A stretch of DNA of 64,000 nucleotides from Sycon ciliatum (lineage: Eukaryota; Porifera; Calcarea; Leucosolenida; Sycettidae). The notes under the pieces were generated by a model. It searched no databases and was not told the DNA's origin. It saw only the letters and a program-made list of their open reading frames with translations. Below are positions 57,440-64,000 of this stretch, piece after piece; position 1 is the stretch's first letter, and every line of letters starts with the position of its first letter. The position numbers were made by a program, and so were the translations under genes. Location: the NCBI RefSeq assembly GCF_964019385.1, contig NC_088643.1:7385495-7449494 (forward strand). Reading direction: 5' to 3'.

Positions 57440-58530
57440 CAGGGGCGTACGCCGCTCGCCTCCAGGAGTGGTTCCCATGCCAACTGATGGACCAACATTC
57501 TTCACAATTGAAGTGCTGTTTTTCGTATCCCACGGAGTTTCTGCATACTCTCCTCAGACTGGGTGAAATTAACATCCACAAGCTGCTGGAAGATGTCATT
57601 GCTACGCATTTTAGATTTTACGTTTTATGGATGTTTTGTTCAGCATGACGATTGCATGCAGTTTTGAAAGCTGCCTAAGTTTCGAATCATCTGTAGCAAA
57701 CATCACACAGGGCAAGCAGAAGCCACCATTGCACGCTGGTCAAAAGACTACCCAGGGTAACTCCTCTAATAACAAAGATAGTTGAAAGTGACGCTGTTTG
57801 CCATTCGTCTGGACACGCACAGGAAATGAAATCCTTCGCCTTCGGTGGCGCACAATGATTATCGATGACGGAAATCTTTTCTGTGTCCGGCAATTTTCTG
57901 GCAACTGGATTCCACTGTGGACGTCGACGTTCAGAATATCCGTTCCAACACACTCCCATGTCACTGAAGTAGGTTTTGGATGATCTAGCAGCTTCCAACA
58001 ACGGTCGCTCTACAGCTTCGCCGACAATTTCTTCCGCAGCGCTGCTCGTTGCATGCAGACTTCGCTTGCAAGTCAGGTGCGTCTGCATTCTCATCTATAG
58101 CTTGACCTTCGCCACTAGCACTGGCTACATGCTTTGCCTGCTGCTTAAAATAGCTCTGAATAGAGCTCTGGCCCTCTGGATGTCGACGCTTCATTTTTCT
58201 TTTCCATAAAGCGAAAGCATCGTCCAAAACACGACCAACTTTGTCAAAACAAACTGCAAAGGAAAATTTGACTCTGAGATCGAGGAATCCGGCGATGTAC
58301 CTAGAGATTTTGTTGAACCCAGGCTGTTATCACTTTCACACCTGGGCTACAGTCACCGTCCTCGGACCGTCAGGCGGACTCCATGGATCCAGTCATGCAC
58401 TGCATGCACTTGCACTACTGACTGTCTGTACTGCGAGCGCTGGGCCTGGATCAAAAACCTCTCCGTACCCATATCGAAGTTTTTTTACTGGTTCCCGGGC
58501 ATCCCGGGAACCGCCCTATGTACGCCCCTG
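57440..58530 (-). mobile_element. hAT-type DNA transposon remnant inserted in LINE ORF1
   Basis: Ends CAGGGGCGTACATAGGG (minus-strand start) and CAGGGGCGTACGCCGC (other end, inverted) share 11 bases. CAGGGGCG is a common hAT terminus. The 8-bp flanks CATGCATG and CATGGGGG agree at five positions, as for a decayed 8-bp duplication. At 1,091 bases it is too short for a full transposase, and the coding remnant inside is broken. Confidence 0.65.
57687..58227 (-). pseudogene. N-terminal remnant of a TTF-type hAT transposase
   Basis: Two overlapping minus-strand frames (58,227-57,985 and 58,094-57,687) read as one protein with a frameshift near 58,050. It starts MDDAFALWKRKMKRRHPEGQ and goes on with SSIQSYFKQQAKH, later RPQWNPVARKLPDTEKISVI and DNHCAPPKAKDF. 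The short QxxIxxYF motif followed by a (L/P)-D-x-E-K-x-x-x-(I/L)-x-N-H-x-x-P-P block is the entry into the TTF/ZMYM-type zinc finger of many animal hAT transposases. The catalytic and dimerisation domains are missing. The family assignment is inference. The QSSIQSYF peptide also resembles a PCNA-binding (PIP) box. Confidence 0.45.
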
Positions 58531-58745
58531 CATGGGGGCAATGGCGGACTGCCTCAAGGAGCTCAGTTCGCCTCGTAACTCCGAAACGTGTGCACATAGC
58601 TCATCCACACGCCGTTTCACGCGCTCCTCTCTATCTCTAGACTGACTAACATACGACGACAATTGCTGGATCAAGCTGATGACATTGGCTTCGATGCCTG
58701 GGAGACTGCACAGAAGTCTCAGGGGTTCACCTGCCAGCTACTCAA
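58531..58745 (-). pseudogene. LINE ORF1, N-terminal fragment (coiled coil)
   Basis: The frame reads LRLLCSLPGIEANVISLIQQ, then SRDREERVKRRVDELCAHVS and ELRGELSSLRQS, a heptad-like coiled coil typical of LINE ORF1 N-termini. It breaks at the hAT end (PMQGRT then stop). It is separated from the rest of ORF1 by 1.09 kb of inserted DNA. Confidence 0.6.
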
Positions 58746-58838
58746 AATATCACCTACTCTACACTAAGCTACGATTCTACACTACGTCTCCTAAGGGCTC
58801 CACTCCGGCCTGTCGCCTTGGAGTCGACCAATCTTTAC

Positions 58839-58980
58839 TTATAAAGAAGAGGCACCTGTGACGTGTGTCTGTGTGTCACGCTCCTTATAGAGAAGAGGCA
58901 CCTGTGACGTGTGTCTGTGTGTCACGCTCCTTATACTTATAGAGAAGAGGCACCTGTGACGTGTGTTTTTGTGTGACGCT
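58839..58980. repeat. About 50-bp tandem repeat, three copies
   Basis: AGAAGAGGCACCTGTGACGT + GTGT(C/T)TGTGTGTCACGCTCCTTATA recurs at 58,845, 58,892 and 58,945. The third copy ends in GTGACGCTG. Confidence 0.9.
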
Positions 58981-58984
58981 GAAG

Positions 58985-59300
58985 CGCTGCGGAGCAGCGC
59001 TGCCCTGAGCACGCGAAGCGTGCGAACAGTGTAGCGCAGTGTAGCTAGCGGCCGCAGAAGCACTGAGCACGCGAAGCGTGCGAATCGTGTAGCGCAGTGT
59101 AGCTAGCGGCCGCGCCGCAGAAGCACTGAGCACGCGATCGCGCGAAGCGTGCGAATCGTGTAGCCACCACCACGTGCTGAGCACGCCAAGCGTGCGAACA
59201 GTGTAGGTGGTAGCAGATCAGACACGATCAGTAGATCTACGAGTAGCGGTAGCAGCCGGGCGCAGAAGCACTGAGCACGCGAAGCGTGCGAATCATGTAG
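58985..59300. repeat. GC-rich tandem repeat with GCACGCGAAGCGTGC palindromes
   Basis: Blocks CTGAGCACGCGAAGCGTGCG + AA(C/T)(A/C)GTGTAGC recur at about 59,008, 59,064, 59,130, 59,178 and 59,272, separated by GTAGCTAGCGGCCGC(GCCGC)AGAAGCA. GCACGC-GAA-GCGTGC is a perfect stem with a three-base loop. Confidence 0.85.
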
Positions 59301-60380
59301 CCACCTAGCGCATATAGCCTAGGCCATAGGTAGCACTAGCAGCCGCACAAGCGCTGCGGACCACGTGAACCGTTCTCTGCAAATAGAAACATCTGCAACA
59401 AAAGGATTCAAAAGATCTGCACTGACTGCACTCTGCATCTGATCTGCAGTGAAGAGCGCATCGCACTTTTGTTCGTAAGTTTATGAATTTTTGAGCCGCT
59501 TCATCCGCCACTAGGTGATGGACAACCCTGACCAGACAGACGTCCCTCCTTCTCCTTCCAATGATGAAGAACCTTCCTCACCAGGACTTCAGCGGTCTGG
59601 CCACCACCACGTGCTGAGCAAGTGTGCTGTTCATGTACTTGCTTCACCCGCGCCCGCATGCCACATTCGGCCAGGCAACGCTGGCCTGGGGTGCTGCTAG
59701 TGACAGATAAAATTACGCGGGCTGGAAAGCGCGAACCTGCCTGCTGATTGCTGAATGGTGATGGAACTAGTTCCACTGCCCGTCGTCAAGTGACGACGAA
59801 GTGACGACGGGCAGTGGCCATGGTGGCAGTGGACAGAATCCACTCATCATGAGTCTACCATTTCAGTGGTCTGAAAGTACATGCAAAAGTCATGTACTGT
59901 AGTCCGTGTACCATGGTGTACGGTTGTCCAAGTCACTCTGGCTCTGCTCACTCAGCTCACACAGAGTCACAGCCTCATACAGGACGTCACAGAATGGTTC
60001 ATGTAAACTCAACCCGTCTTATAATTGATGTTGGATTTCAACACGAGATGAGTTAGCTAGTACACTGCTGGAGTAGAGAGTAACATGAGGGTACAGGAGA
60101 ATGGCACTGGCATGGCGCAGGGAGTCGTAAAAGCCCAGGAGAGGACAAGGAATGCGCGCACGCGGACGATGTTTGCCTCGGCCAGAAAGTGAAGCACGCT
60201 AGGCCGGCGTGGCCGGATCTGCTCGATCCACGGCGCTGTGCTCGCCTTCAGGGCAGGGAGTCCTAAAATACTAATATTTTACAACTCGTTGTTGACACCA
60301 TTATCCGAAACTGGTGGCGAAGGAAGCATAAACATGATTGTGTGTCTGTCTGTCAGACTCAGTACACAAGGTACAGGGGG
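59301..60380. other. Intergenic, contains a perfect hairpin
   Basis: No gene recognised. At 59,773-59,788 and 59,802-59,817 CCACTGCCCGTCGTCA and its exact inverse form a 16-bp stem with a 13-base loop. GGGAGTCGTAAAAGCCC at 60,120 recurs at 63,150. Confidence 0.6.
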
Positions 60381-60525
60381 TGGGGAGTTGAGTGTGTGTG
60401 TGGGGGGGGGGGGGGAGGCGTGTGTATGTGCACATGTGCTTGTACTTTTGTGTGTGTTTGTACAGTGTTTGTGTGCGTGTGTGTGTGTGTGTGCGCGCGT
60501 GCGTGCGTGTGTGCGCATTTTTGTG
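60380..60525. repeat. (TG)n with a 14-base G run
   Basis: GTGTGTGT, G14 at 60,402-60,415, then TG/CG dinucleotides to GCGCGCGTGCGTGC. Confidence 0.9.
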
Positions 60526-60929
60526 CACAATTCCGTTATGAAGTACATATGATAGGTTTACCTTTTGTACACTCGCCAAGACTTCGGTTAGATTCACTGA
60601 GAACCTTTCTGGCCAACCTGGAGGCTGAGCCTTCCGTTTCCTAAACGGCTAAAGTCACCGCGTACTCAGTATACGAGTAGAAAAGTGTTGAAATTATCAA
60701 GATTTATAAATAACGACCTGCAACCATGTACAATGTAGATAGATAGGGAACACACATTGATTGTTTTTAAAAGAATCCAGGCAATATCATGAATCATGGT
60801 GGAACGAGTGCGTAATAATGCTCTATGTTGCGTTTTGACGATGCTGAAGGAAGGGAGCCGTTGCGATTCACTCACAACACACGCACAGAAGTCCACTCGA
60901 CTGCAATTTAAGTGCAATTTCTGACACAA

Positions 60930-61030
60930 ATTCATAACGCCACGAGTACGAGGAAGCTCAGCGGATCTCCACAAGAACTTTCGCCCATCACCTGCAATGG
61001 AATATGGGCTGTATGATACGACCAGCGGCT
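60930..61030. repeat. Repeat with inverted partner at 63,515-63,615
   Basis: CACGAGTACGAGGAAGCTCAG through GGTGAT/ATCACC to TGATACGACCAGCGGCT is the inverse of 63,520-63,614. The match stops abruptly at 61,030 where the poly(T) of the retroelement begins. Confidence 0.8.
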
Positions 61031-61901
61031 TATTTTTATTTTTATTTTATTTATTTTATTTTTTTACTATTATTCACAAACCCAACTCGTAAAATAAATA
61101 ATTATGTGGACAAAAACAAACAGCTACTGAGCAGGGGCTGCACAGGGCAGCAGTGATGGTGAGGTACCAGGGGCTCCACCGACCAAAGGTCTCGGCTTCA
61201 ATGCCACAAGCACGCACCAGGAAAAAGAAACAGAAATGTAAAGCAAAGCTAGATCTAGCTATGGGGAAGTAGAATGGGTAAAAGTACCGGTAGGTGTTTA
61301 GAAAAATAAAAACAAGATGAAAAGACCTGAAGTATTTAAAAATTCGACGAGGAGACAATAATTTTAATATGACAATAAGTAGGACGAGCTGAAGCGACAT
61401 GTGGACTACTTTATTAACAATGTAAGCGATGGAGACGATGCAAGAAACAACCTATAGGGTAAGGAAAAATACATGTAAGAAGAAAAAGTGCAATGGAAAA
61501 AAAAGATGATTCAAACAAGTTTTCGTACAACACTCTTCAGGAATCACCGTTGTACTAAAGAACAAAATGAGAACAAAGGAAATAATATAGCGATCAAGGT
61601 AGGGTGACACGATACAATGACAGCACTGGAATATCGAGGTGCGATTTCTCACAAAAGTGTGCAGAAAACAAGGGTATACAAGTAAGAACTAAGCGTGACA
61701 AGTGTGTATCAGCAACAAAAACAAAAAAGTGAGAACGAATGATAATAATAACAATAATAAACAAGAAGTTGGTTGCTCCAACGAGGAGCACACGCTTCTT
61801 GCCGAATTTGACACTTGACTGACTCACGACTGCCACCCGGAGCACACCAGGAGCACGTCGCACCTTCCGCTCGGCAAACCTGAAAGAAAGCACCACTCCC
61901 T

Positions 61902-61947
61902 GCTCAATACACAGTGTTTCGGGGAATTCACCCCTCATCAGTTGAGC
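61902..61947 (-). ncRNA. Type I hammerhead ribozyme, very short stem III
   Basis: On the minus strand all core parts occur in order. Stem I strand GCUCAA (61,947-61,942), CUGAUGA (61,941-61,935), stem II GGGG-UGAAUU-CCCC (61,934-61,921), GAAA (61,920-61,917), stem III ACA-CUG-UGU closed by A15.1-U16.1, the cleavage site after GUA at 61,908, and stem I return strand UUGAGC (61,907-61,902), which pairs perfectly with GCUCAA. A further ACUC/GAGU pairing extends stem I beyond an AA/AGG internal loop. Known type I hammerheads with a stem III this short occur in Penelope-like elements and animal retrozymes, where they are thought to work best as dimers. No folding program was run. Confidence 0.8.
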
Positions 61948-61985
61948 TTGAGTAAGCTGAGGAAGATTGTGCCTGAAAAGCACCA

Positions 61986-61993
61986 CTTATATA
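61986..61993 (-). promoter_or_regulatory. TATA box upstream of the hammerhead
   Basis: Minus strand TATATAAG lies 52 bases upstream of CUGAUGA. A start 25-30 bases downstream would begin the transcript just before ribozyme stem I, as expected if the ribozyme forms the RNA 5' end. Confidence 0.5.
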
Positions 61994-62075
61994 CTGCTCT
62001 CCAGGCCAAACCATCACCAGGCCGGGTGGGCTGCGAAAAAAACGACGAAAACCTACGGAGCTCAAAAAAACTCAA

Positions 62076-62078
<3 letters not shown>

Positions 62079-62120
<42 letters not shown>
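62079..62120. repeat. (TC)n microsatellite
   Basis: Pure CT dinucleotides, about 42 bases. Confidence 0.95.
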
Positions 62121-62123
<3 letters not shown>

Positions 62124-62399
62124 ACGATGACGAGACCAGTACGATATTTGACAAAGCGGTCTAACTACAATTCGAAGCAGCAAAGCAGCACACCACCCAA
62201 CTTGGATTGTTCATAAAATTTATGAACAATGATATTTAATATCAAAGATAAGTAAAGAAAGGGGAAGCTTTGCGAAAACGAATTGTTCAAGCCAAAAGCC
62301 AAACTCCTACTGTACTCCTCATGCACGACATTGTGATGGACTAGTTGACTTCAAAACAAGTTGTTTCACACGACGTACGTGCGCTTGCCTTCCCCTCTG

Positions 62400-62620
62400 T
62401 GGTCTTTTCATAACCTTGAACCTTCCAAGTTGGAAGGCTGTCGGTTAGCGCTACGGAGATGTGTTGAAGCTAGGTGTCAGGATGTCGAATGCCTCAGTAC
62501 TCTGTCAGTTTTGTGCCTAGGTATTGCACTTTCTGACTGTATATAGTATCCAGTTACAGTGATGGAGAGTTACTCTTAACTCGTATCCATATGTCCCTTT
62601 TCTTTTCTAAATGATTTACA
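62400..62620. repeat. Inverted copy of the 51.6/52.8-kb repeat, with empty TTAA site
   Basis: CCTTCCAAGTTGGAAGG... CGGAGATGTGTTGAAGCTAG... GAGTTACTCTTAACTCGTAT is the reverse complement of the sequence flanking the 1,046-bp TTAA element. It has a single TTAA at 62,576-62,579 and no insertion. Confidence 0.9.
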
Positions 62621-62899
62621 AGTTTTCTTTTAGAATACTGGAGATCGCTACACAGGAAGAAACGTACGCGAAGTGAATATCAAACAGACGAAGAATAGTT
62701 TTCTCGTTGTGCCATAGGCTCTGGCGATAGCGTCTCTATCGATACTGAAGTAGACACTGATGCATTGATAAATTTGGACCAAGATGAAGGAGCGGCTATA
62801 AACAGAAAGAGCTCGTTCTAAAAGGACTGCCTTTGCCGAGTCCAGCTCAGGAGGCTCGAAAAGAACTAGATTTTCTCATTGACTCAGTACCAAGTCGAT

Positions 62900-63181
62900 T
62901 TAGACTTCTGCTGCTCCAGGAAATCTAACAAGCCAGCAGTAAACATAATAGGAAGGCACAATAGAACAGGTCAGCCACGGCAATCATCACAAATAAGTCC
63001 ACAGACCAGCACAATAATAAAGCGCAAGTATACGCCATCAGGCAATCGCAAGCACTAACGAGTTGAAACTAAACTTTCAAGCGAATGTAAAAGAGCTATG
63101 CATGAAACAATAAAAAACTTGTTCCCGTATGTCACATGACTGCATGCCAGGGAGTCGTAAAAGCCCGGGAGAGGACACGCC
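62900..63181. repeat. Dispersed repeat, partner at 40,825-41,070
   Basis: Same text as 40,838-41,045 in the same orientation, followed here by GGGAGTCGTAAAAGCCC, which links to 60,120. Confidence 0.8.
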
Positions 63182-63514
63182 ACACATTCCCAGAAAACAT
63201 CTTTGCCTCGCGCTGCCGGGGAACGCTGCCAAGGAACGCTGTTGCGAGGCAAGGAAATTATTATATCCGAAAATTGTGATGTCTTCTTGAAATACTAATT
63301 GGGACATTCTCCGATTTCTCTTAGAGCACGGAGACGATTGCTCCGTCGAGTCTTCTGATCTCTATTTTCATCCTCAATTCTTCCAGCTGCCTCGCTCATT
63401 CTCTCTCAGTTTATCGAAGTTAATTTATTCTGAGGCGCTGGAAATGCCTAATTGTACTTCAATTTTATTTGAGTTGGGGTGAACGAAATGAGATTTGTGG
63501 AAAATGACGCCACT

Positions 63515-63868
63515 TCCCGTGTTAGCCGCTGGTCGTATCATACAGCCCATATTCCATTGCAGGTGATGGGCGAACATTCGTGTTGAGATCCGCTGAGCTT
63601 CCTCGTACTCGTGGAGTTGAATTTGTGGCAGAAATTGCACTGAATTGCAGTCAAATGGTTGTGAATGTTTGAATTTGTGGCAGAAATTGCACTGAATTGC
63701 AGTCAAATGGTTGTGAATGAAACGAGATTGTGGGAAATGAAGCCACTTCCCATTCCTGACAGGCTGCTGTCGCAGCGCCCACACAAAACACGTTTTCAGT
63801 CATTCAAGACAAAGGTCTACCGACACCTGAGAGACAGCAACTGGTACTGGGCAACAGATTCCCTGTAA
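63515..63868. repeat. Inverted partner of 60,930-61,030 with a 52-bp tandem duplication
   Basis: 63,520-63,614 is the inverse of 60,935-61,030. At 63,619 and 63,671 GAATTTGTGGCAGAAATTGC + ACTGAATTGCAG is repeated head to tail with a 52-bp period. A plus-strand frame ends FKTKVYRHLRDSNWYWATDS and a stop at 63,868, which has the look of a LINE C-terminus but is too short to assign. Confidence 0.55.
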
Positions 63869-64000
63869 TTTTTCGAGCCCGTCGCTTGCCGGACCCGCTA
63901 ATCCGCGTACCTGGCCTTGCTCAGAGTGCTCAGCTGTGTTTTGCATACATGGAAAAACTTGTTATGATTCTTTTCTTTTCTCTGCTTATTCTTTTACCAG

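Larger units (their letters stand above)
52953..58745 (-). mobile_element. CR1/Jockey-group LINE, nearly full length, with nested hAT element
   Basis: On the minus strand the order is an ORF1 start region (58,745-58,531), an hAT insertion (58,530-57,440), the rest of ORF1 (57,439-56,278), ORF2 (56,281-53,414), then a 3' UTR of about 460 bases. The 3' UTR has a (TC)n tract and an end AATAAAGAAAACAACAACAA. The 5' end is not defined. ORF1 stop and ORF2 start share the four bases ATGA. A shorter copy of the same family is at 33,884-34,320. Confidence 0.85.
61031..62035 (-). mobile_element. Poly(A)-tailed retroelement with hammerhead ribozyme at its 5' part
   Basis: On the minus strand: a TATA box, a hammerhead fold, about 850 bases including an open frame of some 130 codons without recognisable domain (61,986-61,594), then an A/T-rich tail at 61,031-61,073. 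The 3' portion is shared with 37,618-37,990. The combination points to a Penelope-like or retrozyme-like element; no reverse transcriptase is present, so it is non-autonomous or internally deleted. The 5' border is uncertain and lies near the (TC)n at 62,080. Confidence 0.55.

Overview
The window is nuclear DNA of a multicellular animal. It has long coding exons split by GT-AG introns, a sacsin-type chaperone gene, several non-LTR retrotransposon families, many small terminal-inverted-repeat elements (MITEs), satellites and long microsatellites. The repeat types suggest a marine invertebrate, possibly a sponge or another early-branching lineage. Nothing in the window fixes the species, so that is inference only.

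Region 1 (1-25,050) is one giant plus-strand gene of five exons, 1,947-24,611, encoding a sacsin-like protein of about 5,679 residues. In order it carries four complete sacsin repeat regions, each with a GHKL/Hsp90-type ATPase fold, then a DnaJ domain with an intact HPD motif, then a C-terminal HEPN domain. As I recall the human protein, it has three repeat regions and an N-terminal ubiquitin-like domain; here there is a fourth repeat and no ubiquitin-like domain. Introns 1 to 3 are filled with at least six fold-back or TIR elements, and a further MITE covers the 3' flank.

Region 2 (25,050-41,900) has no recognisable cellular gene. It holds 5'-truncated LINE 3' ends of three kinds: one with a restriction-like endonuclease tail and poly(A), one CR1/L2-like with an (AAT)n tail, and one copy of the family seen intact at 53 kb. 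It also holds a 509-bp TIR element, tRNA-like repeats, and a striking array of about 63 copies of a 27-bp satellite that appears to have grown out of one segment of a 216-bp tandem repeat carrying a pol III B-box-like motif.

Region 3 (41,900-50,800) is a recent tandem segmental duplication. Two blocks of about 4 kb are offset by about 5.19 kb, with a third partial copy between them. Each contains the same LINE 3' end and the same MITE, so those inserted before the duplication.

Region 4 (51,500-59,300) contains a 1,046-bp TTAA-flanked DNA transposon, whose empty target site survives in an inverted repeat copy at 62.5 kb, and a nearly complete minus-strand CR1-like LINE. Its ORF2 (endonuclease plus reverse transcriptase, 955 aa) is intact. 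Its ORF1 carries a stop codon and is split by an hAT-type element with a remnant of transposase. Next to it are GC-rich tandem repeats with short palindromes.

Region 5 (59,300-64,000) has a perfect 16-bp hairpin, long simple repeats, and a minus-strand retroelement of about 1 kb. That element has a TATA box followed by what reads as a canonical type I hammerhead ribozyme with a very short stem III, as in Penelope-like elements and retrozymes. This is the most unexpected item in the window.

All assignments come from reading the sequence. No database or folding program was run.
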